Positions 9,701 to 17,304 of a DNA stretch of 29,243 nt are shown here, piece after piece (positions within the stretch are counted from its first letter, which is position 1; the number at the start of each line of letters is the position of its first letter). The position numbers and the translations under genes were made by a program. Below the pieces are notes generated by a model, which was not told the origin of the DNA, ran no database searches, and saw only the letters and a program-made list of their open reading frames with translations. The DNA is from an uncultured Lachnospiraceae bacterium (lineage in GTDB: Bacteria; Bacillota; Clostridia; Lachnospirales; Lachnospiraceae): the NCBI GenBank assembly GCA_900539175.1, contig UQAW01000048.1, forward strand, positions 1-29,243, given 5' to 3'.

Positions 9701-11773
9701 GAATTGATTTATACGCCGCATTACAGAAGATATCAGGAACGTTACGGTCTGTATATGTATCTGGAAGGCGAAGACTCTCCGGCTGCTCAGAAGCGCATCC
9801 TTCAGGAGAAAGAAGTACTTCGTGATGCAGAGATGAGTATTGATTCCCTGTTTACCTTTGACGCGAATAACTACGAACTGGAAAAGAACATGCAGGCGAG
9901 CGATAACTCGGGACTGGGAACCTATAACGGCAAACAGTATCGTGATGCAAAGGCAGGCGGATGGTTCAGCTATGATCTGAAGATTGATTCCGATGCAGAA
10001 CACAATTATCTGAATTGTACGTTTTATTCGGGAGACCGGTCAAGAGAGTTTGATATTCTTGTAAATGGTACAAAGATTGAAACTTATGCGTTTGCGGATG
10101 CACCAGCGTCCAATGAGTTCTTTGTACATACCGTGGAGATTCCGAAAGATCTGATTGCAGCGGCAAAAGATGGAAAGGTGACGGTTAAATTCCAGGGAAC
10201 ATCCAAAAATACACCGGTTGGAGGTCTGTTTGGAATTACAACTTCCGCACAGTCAGAATATGATACAGATGCAGAACTTAAGAGTCTGACCTTTGATCAG
10301 GGCGAACTTTCACCGGCATTTGCACCAGATACGACGGAATATACACTGGTGATTCCGGAAGATACGACAAGCGTAGCGATGGATGTGACACCTGCTGTGG
10401 GAAGCGGTCTGGTATATGTAGGTGACATTCTGATTGACGATACCAGGACAAGAACGATTGAGACAAAGGGAAATGTGACAAGAATACGGCTTACTTCCAA
10501 GGCACAGGACCATGAAACATCGAAGGTATATACGGTAGTAATCAGAAAAAATGCAGAATCCAAAGTACTTGCAGACTTTAATTTTGATGCAGAAGCAGGA
10601 GCAGACGGATTTGACGGCGGAAATGCAAAGGCTGTGGGAACCTATACGCTGCAGGATCATAAGGGAGGAAAGGCCCTGTATCTGAATGGTACGTCCAACT
10701 TCCTGGAGGTAGCGGCAAAGGATGGAAGCAGTCTTCTGACCGATGTGAACGAGATGACAATTTCCTTTGAGATGAAGCCGGAAAACAGTTCTACCAACTG
10801 GTGCTTCTATGCAGCTCCGGATGCTAAGACACAAAATTATCAGAAGGAAACGTACATCGGAATTCTGGAAGCTAAAGGAACATTGAAGGCAGAACGTTAT
10901 CAGAACTCCGGAAGCAGACCGGCAGTAGCCGAGACAACCGTTGGAAGTGAATGGATGCATGTGGCTGTTGTATTGACAGATCTGGATACGACGATTTATG
11001 TAAATGGAGAAGAAAAGGCAAGAGTAGAAAGCAAATATAATGCTGCAGATATTCTGGGAGAAAGCAGTATCCTGTATCTGGGAAAAGCAAACTGGGGATC
11101 AGGAGAATACTACAAGGGTCTGATTGATAACTTCCGTATTGAAGACAAGGCATTAAGTGTACGGGAAATCGAGAAGCTGGCAAAGGATTATCTGAGTAAA
11201 CCGATAACGACTCCGGTTGAAGAGATTTTCGAAGATGTGGAAGAGGACAATTGGTTCAGAGATGCGGTACAGTATGTTTATGATCAGCAGATCATGACCG
11301 GCATGGATGAGACACATTTCGGACCTGCTCTGGGAATGAACCGTGCACAGTTTGCAACGATCCTGTATCGTATGGAAGGGTGTCCGCAGATAGAGTATCA
11401 GGCAGCGTTTCCGGACGTAGAAGAAAATCAATTCTATACCGAAGCAGTTGAGTGGGCAAATGAGAATGGTATTGTAACAGGTTACCAAAATACAGGATTG
11501 TTCGACCCGGCTAAAACCATCAGCCGGGAAGAGATGGCTGCGATGTTGTATCGTTTTGCAGCATATAAGAAATACGATGTCAAAGCAGAAGCAGATATGT
11601 CAGTATTCCCAGACGGAATAAATGTTTCAGCGTATGCAGAAGATGCAGTGAAGTGGATTGTGGCAGAGGGACTGGTTACTGGCGAACAAGGAAAACTGAA
11701 TCCGCAGGGAGAAGTGAATCGTGCTACCTGTGCGGTAATTATTCAGAGATTTATGGAGAGTGTTGTTAAGTAG
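6791..11773 (+). CDS. Secreted multidomain GH127-type (beta-L-arabinofuranosidase-like) glycosidase with LamG and SLH domains
   Basis: A 1660-residue exported protein. Residues 1-26 are a signal peptide (basic start, hydrophobic core, VYAAA end). Domains in order: LamG-like 36-250, bacterial Ig-like 258-340, GH127/DUF1680 catalytic barrel about 349-780 with beta-sandwich to about 1010, a carbohydrate-binding-like domain about 1015-1150, a cadherin-like beta-sandwich 1156-1252, a second LamG 1257-1460, and three SLH repeats 1478-1660 for cell-wall attachment. The zinc/thiolate site of GH127 is present: E687 and C689 (CETC), C756 and C757 (FWCCTGTG), where the first Cys of the CC pair is the nucleophile in HypBA1. 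E663 may be the acid/base. The substrate may be an L-arabinofuranoside in plant or glycoprotein glycans, but GH127 relatives differ, so this is uncertain. The start has AAAGGAG; an earlier in-frame start at 6752 has no such site. Confidence 0.88.
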   Translation: MKRKRALAFLLAAFMVCDNLPVYAAASDGQREGLQNQVLNLKFDGDLDDSSGKGNNGSLEGAAYVDGIAGEALAMNGSSYVNLGTSTDLQPQDLTLSFWLNPSEKMTGEQIITWNKGAYNSDGWYLSTQQNAPLILSIGPSSGQPYNVQVQGSRDEFFPAGEWTHVVVTYDHETKAVRMYRNGLACTTTVAYPITGTSTGVLGSDASMEKSIGYNGPNYKGAYLKAAIDEYQLYNDVADAADVVSLYEEFGKVLDKKAIAQADLDAVSIPGSATSNLALPMTGISGSDITWTSSDPSVIGNDGTVVRTKVGEAAVVVTLTASASYLDGEKVEKSFSVSVEPEKEKLDNISSLLDDVLLEDSYLVNAADKENDYLLSLSSEKFLYCFYQVAGLTPTTDSGYQGWERNTGNNFRGHTFGHYMSALSQAYLSCSDSATKEELKKELQAAVNGLEKCQDAYAAKYPDHAGYISAFPEGELKKVDGVESATNKGNDNLIVPYYNLHKVLAGLIDISKNVDDTEISEKALKVAEGFGEYLYNRMQKLTDKNKMLSVEYGGVNEALYELYNLTGNDHYKVAAQYFDETDLFKQLQNNQDVLNGKHANTTIPKLTGALKRYTVLTENQEYYEKLTEAEKGELNMYLEAAENFWDIVVEHHTYVTGGNSQAEHFHAADELGYDATKAEYDAALTCETCNTYNMLKLSKALFNVTKDKKYMDYFENTYINAILSSQNPETGTTMYFQPMAPGYNKVFNRPFDEFWCCTGTGMENFSKLGENIYEVDSDGVYVHMFFSSTLKDEAHNLVLKQTADIPTKDTVTFEVSAEEGEVKAGTVLKLRKPGWLADTAVIKVNGTQAELEEVDGYYLVKNVKAGDKITYQMPMKVQVYDMPDNPNLIAFKYGPVVLSTALSKNNIEVSANNGVSVRVGTFDATAKTTILMENYDDVEAWKADVEKNLVRIEDSEDGQVQFKLNNTDSEELIYTPHYRRYQERYGLYMYLEGEDSPAAQKRILQEKEVLRDAEMSIDSLFTFDANNYELEKNMQASDNSGLGTYNGKQYRDAKAGGWFSYDLKIDSDAEHNYLNCTFYSGDRSREFDILVNGTKIETYAFADAPASNEFFVHTVEIPKDLIAAAKDGKVTVKFQGTSKNTPVGGLFGITTSAQSEYDTDAELKSLTFDQGELSPAFAPDTTEYTLVIPEDTTSVAMDVTPAVGSGLVYVGDILIDDTRTRTIETKGNVTRIRLTSKAQDHETSKVYTVVIRKNAESKVLADFNFDAEAGADGFDGGNAKAVGTYTLQDHKGGKALYLNGTSNFLEVAAKDGSSLLTDVNEMTISFEMKPENSSTNWCFYAAPDAKTQNYQKETYIGILEAKGTLKAERYQNSGSRPAVAETTVGSEWMHVAVVLTDLDTTIYVNGEEKARVESKYNAADILGESSILYLGKANWGSGEYYKGLIDNFRIEDKALSVREIEKLAKDYLSKPITTPVEEIFEDVEEDNWFRDAVQYVYDQQIMTGMDETHFGPALGMNRAQFATILYRMEGCPQIEYQAAFPDVEENQFYTEAVEWANENGIVTGYQNTGLFDPAKTISREEMAAMLYRFAAYKKYDVKAEADMSVFPDGINVSAYAEDAVKWIVAEGLVTGEQGKLNPQGEVNRATCAVIIQRFMESVVK

Positions 11774-11833
11774 AATCTGTATTTAAAAATTTATGGTTTT
11801 AAATTTTAACTTTAAAATACAAAAAAGGTATGT

Positions 11834-11839
11834 TATAAT
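11834..11839 (+). promoter_or_regulatory. Extended -10 promoter ahead of the urease operon
   Basis: A consensus TATAAT preceded by TG one base away (TGTTATAAT, an extended -10). A weak -35, TTTAAA at 11811-11816, lies 17 bases upstream. The predicted start, about 7 bases downstream near 11846, falls on the first base of the long hairpin at 11846-11895. Confidence 0.6.
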
Positions 11840-11845
11840 GTGAAA

Positions 11846-11901
11846 AAAACATGGACTTAGAGGAAACAAAGCTGTTTCTTTTAAGTCCATGTTTTGTTTT
11901 T
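11846..11901 (+). terminator. Long terminator-like hairpin in the urease leader
   Basis: The arms 11846-11868 and 11873-11895 pair over 23 positions, two of them G-U, around the loop AAGC. The 3' side runs into TTTTGTTTTTC. The 5' flank is A-rich, so it would also work on the other strand. It may end the transcript of the GH127-type gene, but it also lies between the only good promoter and ureAB, so it could attenuate urease transcription or cap the 5' end of the mRNA. Confidence 0.75.
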
Positions 11902-11935
11902 CGGGGATGTAGCCGTTTGAAAAGGAGGAAATCAT

Positions 11936-12625
11936 ATGCATTTAACACCAAGAGAGAAAGACAGGCTGCTGATTCATGTGGCTGGTTCACTTGCGAAAGA
12001 GCGCAGGGAGCGGGGATTGAAATTGAATTATCCCGAGGCAATTGCTTACATCAGTTCAGAATTGTTGGAACTGGCGAGGGAGGGACACACAGTTACGGAG
12101 CTTATGAGCATGGGAACGAAGATGCTGGGAAGCGGGGATGTTATGGAAGGGGTTCCGGAGATGATAGACGAGATTCAGCTGGAGGCCACATTTCCGGACG
12201 GAACCAAGCTTGTGACGGTTCATCATCCCATTCCGGCAGTCGGTGAATGGATTCCGGGGGAAGTGATTCCAAAAGAGGGTGAAATCGAACTGAATGCCGG
12301 AAAAGATACGGCACAGATACAGGTTACAAATACCGCAGACCGACCCATTCAGGTGGGTTCTCATTTTCATTTCTTTGAAGTAAATAAAGCACTGGAATTT
12401 GAGAGAGTACGTGCATACGGAATGCGGCTGGATATCCCTGCCGGAACGGCAGTGAGATTTGAGCCGGGAGAGACCAGACGTGTCAATCTGGTGGAGATTG
12501 GCGGAACCAGAGAGGGATATGGATTGAATGGACTGGTTGAGGGCAGTATGGATGACCCCGCAGTGAAAGAAAAGGCATTAAAAGCAGCAGAAAAGGAGTT
12601 TAAGGGGGGAATGACATATGAATAA
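11936..12625 (+). CDS. ureAB: Urease gamma-beta fusion subunit
   Basis: Residues 1-100 are a complete urease gamma subunit (start MHLTPREKDRLL, then the segment GHTVTELMSMGTKMLG). Residues about 101-229 are a complete beta subunit (GEWIPGEVIP, VTNTADRPIQVGSHFHFFEVN, RLDIPAGTAVRFEPGE). Most bacteria encode these separately; a fusion of the same order is known from Helicobacter UreA. The protein forms the structural part of the nickel urease with UreC in the cytoplasm. AAAGGAGG stands before the ATG. It is the first gene of the operon, and its end overlaps ureC by 8 bases. Confidence 0.95.
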   Translation: MHLTPREKDRLLIHVAGSLAKERRERGLKLNYPEAIAYISSELLELAREGHTVTELMSMGTKMLGSGDVMEGVPEMIDEIQLEATFPDGTKLVTVHHPIPAVGEWIPGEVIPKEGEIELNAGKDTAQIQVTNTADRPIQVGSHFHFFEVNKALEFERVRAYGMRLDIPAGTAVRFEPGETRRVNLVEIGGTREGYGLNGLVEGSMDDPAVKEKALKAAEKEFKGGMTYE

Positions 12626-14330
12626 GATGAGCAGGGCAAAATACGCGGATATGTATGGCGCTACCACGGGAGACCGTATCCGTCTGGCAGACACTTCACT
12701 GTTGATCGAGGTGGAGAAGGATTATGCGGTATATGGGGAAGAGGCGAAGTTCGGAGGCGGGAAATCTCTGAGGGACGGCATGGGACAGTCCTGTAAAGTA
12801 AGAGATCAGGACTGCCCGGATACGGTTATCACAAGTGCTGTCATTGTTGATTACTGGGGAATCGTAAAAGCGGATATTGGCATGAAAGATGGAAAAATCT
12901 GCGGAATCGGGAAAGCCGGAAATCCGGCGATCATGGATGGGGTGGATGAAAACCTGATTATTGGAGCAGGTACCGAAATCATTGCAGGGGAAGGGCTGAT
13001 CGTGACCGCAGGGGGTATGGATACCCATATTCATTTTATCAGTCCTACACAGATTGAGACTGCTTTGTACAGTGGGATTACGACCATGATTGGAGGCGGC
13101 ACCGGTCCAGCGGACGGAACCAATGCAACCACCTGTACGCCGGGATGTTTTCATATTGAGAAAATGTTGGAGGCAGCCGAAGATTTCCCTGTGAATCTTG
13201 GATTTCTCGGAAAAGGAAATTCTTCCGATCTCGATACGCTAAGAGAGCAGATAGAGGCGGGAGCCTGCGGACTGAAGCTGCATGAGGACTGGGGCTCTAC
13301 GCCGGCTGCAATTGACCATTGTCTGAGTGTATGCGATGAATACGATGTACAGGCTTCCATTCATACCGATACTCTGAATGAAGCTGGCTTTGTGGAAGAT
13401 ACGATTGCTGCATTTAATGGAAGAACAATCCATACCTATCATACCGAGGGTGCGGGCGGCGGACATGCTCCGGATATCATCCGTGCGGCATCATTTCCAA
13501 ATGTTCTTCCTTCCTCTACGAATCCGACAATGCCGTTTACAAGGAATACGCTGGATGAGCATCTGGATATGCTTATGGTATGTCATCATCTGGATAAAAA
13601 TGTTCCGGAGGATCTTGCATTTGCAGATTCCAGAATCCGTCCGGAAACCATTGCGGCGGAAGATGTACTGCATGACATGGGGATTTTTTCCATGATGAGT
13701 TCTGATTCCCAGGCAATGGGGCGTGTCGGCGAGGTGATTACCAGAACCTGGCAGACCGCCGATAAGATGAAAAAACAGCGCGGACCGCTTCCGGAAGACA
13801 GTGGGGAAAATGATAACTTCCGGGTAAAACGATATATTGCAAAGTATACGATTAATCCGGCTGTCACACACGGAGTATCCAGATATGTGGGTTCTGTGGA
13901 AGTTGGGAAAATGGCGGATCTCGTCCTCTGGAAACCTGCATTGTTCGGAGTAAAGCCGGAAATGATCTTAAAAGGCGGATTTATTCTTGCATCAAAGATG
14001 GGAGATGCCAATGCTTCTATTCCGACTCCCCAGCCGGTTGTTTATACGAATATGTTCGGAGCGTATGGGCTTGCCAGAAAGAGAACCTGTATTTCCTTCG
14101 TCTCCAGAGCTGCATACGATGCCGGAATCAAAGAAAGACTGAATTTACAAAGACAGGTACTTCCCGTGGAGCATTGCAGGGATATTGGAAAGAAGGATAT
14201 GAAAAATAATGATGTCACTGCATATATTCAGGTGAATCCGGAAACTTATGAAGTGTGTGTAGACGGAGAACTGATCACATGCGAAGCAGCAGAAGAATTG
14301 TCTCTGGCACAGAGATATTATCTGTTTTAA
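12618..14330 (+). CDS. ureC: Urease alpha (catalytic) subunit
   Basis: The 570-residue catalytic subunit hydrolyses urea to ammonia and carbamate at a di-nickel centre. All known metal ligands are visible: H137 and H139 (DTHIHF), the lysine to be carbamylated K220 (GLKLHEDWG), H249, H275 and D363 (SSDSQAMGRVGE). The mobile flap segment MVCHHL (320-325) carries the catalytic histidine. Length and sequence fit full activity. The start at 12618 has a G-rich ribosome site (GGGGGG) 8 bases upstream and overlaps ureAB, suggesting coupled translation; an ATG at 12627 is a less likely start. Confidence 0.97.
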   Translation: MNKMSRAKYADMYGATTGDRIRLADTSLLIEVEKDYAVYGEEAKFGGGKSLRDGMGQSCKVRDQDCPDTVITSAVIVDYWGIVKADIGMKDGKICGIGKAGNPAIMDGVDENLIIGAGTEIIAGEGLIVTAGGMDTHIHFISPTQIETALYSGITTMIGGGTGPADGTNATTCTPGCFHIEKMLEAAEDFPVNLGFLGKGNSSDLDTLREQIEAGACGLKLHEDWGSTPAAIDHCLSVCDEYDVQASIHTDTLNEAGFVEDTIAAFNGRTIHTYHTEGAGGGHAPDIIRAASFPNVLPSSTNPTMPFTRNTLDEHLDMLMVCHHLDKNVPEDLAFADSRIRPETIAAEDVLHDMGIFSMMSSDSQAMGRVGEVITRTWQTADKMKKQRGPLPEDSGENDNFRVKRYIAKYTINPAVTHGVSRYVGSVEVGKMADLVLWKPALFGVKPEMILKGGFILASKMGDANASIPTPQPVVYTNMFGAYGLARKRTCISFVSRAAYDAGIKERLNLQRQVLPVEHCRDIGKKDMKNNDVTAYIQVNPETYEVCVDGELITCEAAEELSLAQRYYLF

Positions 14331-14361
14331 GCGGGCAGAGCAGAGATAAGGAGAAATCAGA

Positions 14362-14838
14362 TTGATCGTAGAAAAGGTAATTGGAAATCGAAAGACATTT
14401 GATATCGGGGACAGACAGGTAGAGCATGTCTGGCTTGAATGGTATGAGCTTGAAAAAAAGTTGTTAAGAAAAAAGTCCGAAAGCGGAGAAGCGTTTGGAA
14501 TTCGGGCAGGAGAACCGCTTAAGGATGGAGATATTCTGTTTGCAGATGAAAACCGTATTGTTGCAGTGGAGGTTCTTCCCTGTGAATTGACTGTAGTAAA
14601 GGTTGATACCATGCAGGAAATGGGACGCTTGTGTTTTGCGTTGGGAAACCGCCATTTGACGCTTTCCATCAAAGAACATGAGGTGGCGGTTGTCTATGAC
14701 AGTCCCACGTTTCAGTATTTGCAGAAATCAGGGTTTCAGCCGGAAAAGAGATTGGAGAAATTTAAGGATTTTACGGTCTGCCATGCACATGGGCATACAC
14801 ATGAGCATAAGCATAAGCAGGAACATGGCAATGGTTAA
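14362..14838 (+). CDS. ureE: Urease accessory protein UreE (nickel chaperone)
   Basis: UreE hands nickel to the urease assembly complex. The 158-residue protein has the family fold (GDILFADENRIVAVEV in the N-terminal half, LCFALGNRHLTLSI in the metal-binding half) and ends in a histidine-rich tail, HAHGHTHEHKHKQEH, that would bind several nickel ions. The start is TTG at 14362 with AAGGAG 8 bases upstream. The gap to ureC is 31 bases, and the end overlaps the ureF start. Confidence 0.93.
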   Translation: MIVEKVIGNRKTFDIGDRQVEHVWLEWYELEKKLLRKKSESGEAFGIRAGEPLKDGDILFADENRIVAVEVLPCELTVVKVDTMQEMGRLCFALGNRHLTLSIKEHEVAVVYDSPTFQYLQKSGFQPEKRLEKFKDFTVCHAHGHTHEHKHKQEHGNG

Positions 14839-15514
14839 GAATGATTTTTTGAAAATCCTGCAATCCGTGGACGCTTTTTTTCCAATCGGAGCATTTACTC
14901 TATCCAACGGACTGGAGGATTATGTCATAACAGGAAGAATTAAAACCCATGAAGAGCTGGAGACTTATCTGAAGGGCTTTATCCAGATGTTTCCGTATCA
15001 GGATCTGGGGCTTTTGCATCTTTCTTATTGTCATGCGGAGGAGAAAGACGCTCTCATACGGCTGGATCAACTGGCAAACGCCATGAAGTCGGCGATGGAA
15101 GTACGTGGGGGCAGCAGTAAGATGTGTGTCCGTTATCTGAAAGCAAGGGAATCCATGGGGGACTGCGGCGGTATGCTGAAGTGGTATTTTGATCAGATCC
15201 GCCGGAATCACCTGACAGGATTCCATCCGATTGCCCTGGGAATTTATGGAGCCTCTCTTGACATAGAAGAAGATCTGCTGCTCTGTATGTACAGCTACAG
15301 CGTGCTTTCGGAGATTGTGAATAATGCCGTGAAACTGGTTCCCTTAAGTCAGATGGAGGGCCAGAGGATTTTGTTGAAAACCCTTGGACATCTGGAAACC
15401 GTTGTGGAAAAAGTTCGGCAAATACAGGAGACAGATCTGGGCGTTTCAGGAGGAGCCTTTGAGATCCACTGTATGAATCATGAACGTTTATATTCGAGAC
15501 TTTATATGTCATAA
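14831..15514 (+). CDS. ureF: Urease accessory protein UreF
   Basis: UreF is the part of the UreD-UreF-UreG activation complex that controls GTP hydrolysis by UreG during nickel insertion. The 227-residue helical protein begins with the family signature (LQSVDAFFPIGAFTLSNGLE) and continues with EVRGGSSK and HPIALGIYG, both typical. Two ATG codons, at 14825 and 14831, lie behind AGGA; the second has the better spacing (8 bases) and is used here. The reading frame continues upstream inside ureE, but that part is a shadow of ureE. Confidence 0.92.
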   Translation: MVKNDFLKILQSVDAFFPIGAFTLSNGLEDYVITGRIKTHEELETYLKGFIQMFPYQDLGLLHLSYCHAEEKDALIRLDQLANAMKSAMEVRGGSSKMCVRYLKARESMGDCGGMLKWYFDQIRRNHLTGFHPIALGIYGASLDIEEDLLLCMYSYSVLSEIVNNAVKLVPLSQMEGQRILLKTLGHLETVVEKVRQIQETDLGVSGGAFEIHCMNHERLYSRLYMS

Positions 15515-15525
15515 GGAGGAACACA

Positions 15526-16146
15526 ATGCCATATGTAAAAATAGGAGTCGGAGGGCCGGTAGGCTCTGGAAAAACGGCCCTGATTGAACGAATTACCAGA
15601 AAGATGTCAAAAGATTATTCGATTTGTGTTATCACGAATGATATCTATACCAAGGAAGATGCTCAATTTTTAATTCAGAATTCTGCATTGCCGGCAGAGC
15701 GGATCATGGGGGTTGAGACAGGCGGGTGTCCCCATACGGCAATCAGGGAAGACTGTAGTATGAATCTGGAAGCGGTGGATGAGATGGCAGCCCGGTTTCC
15801 GGATGTGGACCTTATATTTATTGAAAGCGGCGGAGATAATCTTTCCGCAACGTTTAGTCCTGATCTGGCAGATGCTGCAATCTATGTCATTGATGTGGCA
15901 CAGGGGGAGAAAATACCGCGGAAGGGCGGTCCGGGAGTCACCCGTTCGGATCTTCTGGTGATTAATAAGACGGATCTTGCACCAATGGTAGGGGCGAGTC
16001 TGGAGGTGATGAAGCACGACTCCGAGAGGATGAGAAAGGGAAAAGATTTTCTGTTTACCAATCTGATGCAGGGAGACAGTGTGGATGCGGTCATTGCCTG
16101 GATCAAAAAGAATGTGTTGTTTGAGGACATTCAGGATGGTTACTGA
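15526..16146 (+). CDS. ureG: Urease accessory GTPase UreG
   Basis: UreG is a SIMIBI-class GTPase that powers nickel delivery to urease. The P-loop GGPVGSGKT is at residues 9-17, the metal-binding CPH motif at 68-70 (ETGGCPHTAIRED), and the guanine-specificity motif NKTD at 147-150. The length of 206 residues is normal. AAGGAGG precedes the ATG. The end overlaps the ureD start by 11 bases. Confidence 0.97.
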   Translation: MPYVKIGVGGPVGSGKTALIERITRKMSKDYSICVITNDIYTKEDAQFLIQNSALPAERIMGVETGGCPHTAIREDCSMNLEAVDEMAARFPDVDLIFIESGGDNLSATFSPDLADAAIYVIDVAQGEKIPRKGGPGVTRSDLLVINKTDLAPMVGASLEVMKHDSERMRKGKDFLFTNLMQGDSVDAVIAWIKKNVLFEDIQDGY

Positions 16147-16885
16147 ATTAAAATTGTGGATAAAAGAAGAGCAGAAGAAGAGTATTCTGGAAGAATGCTT
16201 TTTCACCAGTCCATTGAAAATCGGGATGCCGCAGAAAAATAAAGAGACGCTTCATCTGATCTTGATGATGGCATCGCCCGGAGTTTTAAAGGGGGATTCT
16301 TTTGCTTATGATATCTGGTGCAAGGAAAACAGCAAGGTGCTTATCACGGAACAATCGTATACGAAGTTGTTTGATATGGGGGAGGGAACTGCTGAAAAAA
16401 ACTTGAATATCCGATTGGAAAAAGGCGCTTCTTTGTTTTACCGCCCCTGTGCGGTGATTCCTTTTCGGGGAAGCTGGTTTGACGGAATGACCCAAGTGGA
16501 GTTGGATAAGGAAAGCGAATTCTTTTATTCGGATCTTGTGACGGCAGGGCGGATTGGAATGGGTGAGAAGTTTGCGTTCCGGCACTATCGCAGCCGTGTC
16601 TGTGTAAGTGTGGATGGACAGCCTGTCTGGCTGGAACAATGCCTGTTGGAACCAGAACAGATGGATCTGACAAATATGGGATTTTTTGATCATTTTACGC
16701 ATCAGGGAACCCTGTATTATTATGGACCAACGGAAAAAATAGAAGAAATTCTTCAGTATGAGACAAACAGACAGGTGGCTTATGGCAGATCCCTTGCTGC
16801 AAAGGGAGTCTGTGTGCGTATTCTGGCTCAAAATGCCCAGGACATTGAAGAAGTTCTGGATGAAATTGCAGCAAAATTGGAATAG
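16136..16885 (+). CDS. ureD: Urease accessory protein UreD (UreH)
   Basis: UreD is the scaffold that binds apo-urease and receives UreF and UreG. The 249-residue beta-rich protein shows the family segments GVLKGDSFAYDI, ITEQSYTKLFDM, YRPCAVIPFRGSWF and SDLVTAGRIGMGE. The start at 16136 lies inside the end of ureG behind GAGG (9-base spacing). It completes the set ureAB-C-E-F-G-D. Reading further upstream in the same frame only mirrors ureG. Confidence 0.93.
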   Translation: MVTELKLWIKEEQKKSILEECFFTSPLKIGMPQKNKETLHLILMMASPGVLKGDSFAYDIWCKENSKVLITEQSYTKLFDMGEGTAEKNLNIRLEKGASLFYRPCAVIPFRGSWFDGMTQVELDKESEFFYSDLVTAGRIGMGEKFAFRHYRSRVCVSVDGQPVWLEQCLLEPEQMDLTNMGFFDHFTHQGTLYYYGPTEKIEEILQYETNRQVAYGRSLAAKGVCVRILAQNAQDIEEVLDEIAAKLE

Positions 16886-17303
16886 GGTAAAGAGAAATCA
16901 GTGTGAGAAAAAGAAAGATCAACAGGTCCATCTGCGCAGGGAGATTCAAAAAGGAACGTTTGGCGGAGAAGAACAGTTTCGGACAATCTGGAATCTCACC
17001 ATAAGTGAAGTGGAAGAATCCTATCAGCAGAGAATCCGGAAAGATACAGATCAGGTCGGAACGAGTCAGGATACAGCACAGAGGATGACCAGGGGTGAAC
17101 AGGATGCAATTCTTGAGCGAATACGTATATTGTGCAGGGAGTATGATACAGAGGGTGTTGTGCTGCTGGAAAAGTATAAGCAGCAGCTGGAAGCATGTCT
17201 GGGCAAAGAGACCATGAATTTTCTGGTGAAATGCAGTTTGCGGTATGATTTTGATCAGATGGCAGCTTGTCTGGAAGAAGTGCAGGAAAAAAAGGAGGAT
17301 TGA
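16860..17303 (+). CDS. Unrecognised protein between ureD and the response regulator
   Basis: This frame encodes up to 147 residues, rich in charged residues and glutamine and probably all helical, with no signal peptide or membrane segment. I do not recognise a family. The start is uncertain: the ATG at 16860 lies inside the ureD end and has only a weak GAAGAAG upstream, and no better ATG or GTG follows in frame. The end overlaps nothing; the response regulator begins 1 base after its TGA, and the regulator's ribosome site lies in its last codons. Being between ureD and the regulator in the same direction, it is probably cotranscribed with both. A role in urease assembly or in signalling to the regulator is only a guess. 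Confidence 0.6.
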   Translation: MKLQQNWNRVKRNQCEKKKDQQVHLRREIQKGTFGGEEQFRTIWNLTISEVEESYQQRIRKDTDQVGTSQDTAQRMTRGEQDAILERIRILCREYDTEGVVLLEKYKQQLEACLGKETMNFLVKCSLRYDFDQMAACLEEVQEKKED

Positions 17304-17304
17304 C

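Noticed and set aside
9482..10003. Minus-strand frame of 173 codons inside the GH127-type gene
   Set aside because: It is antisense to conserved coding sequence, with composition typical of a mirrored frame.
15670..16206. Minus-strand frame of 178 codons across ureG
   Set aside because: It is antisense to ureG and ureD and shows no features of a real protein.
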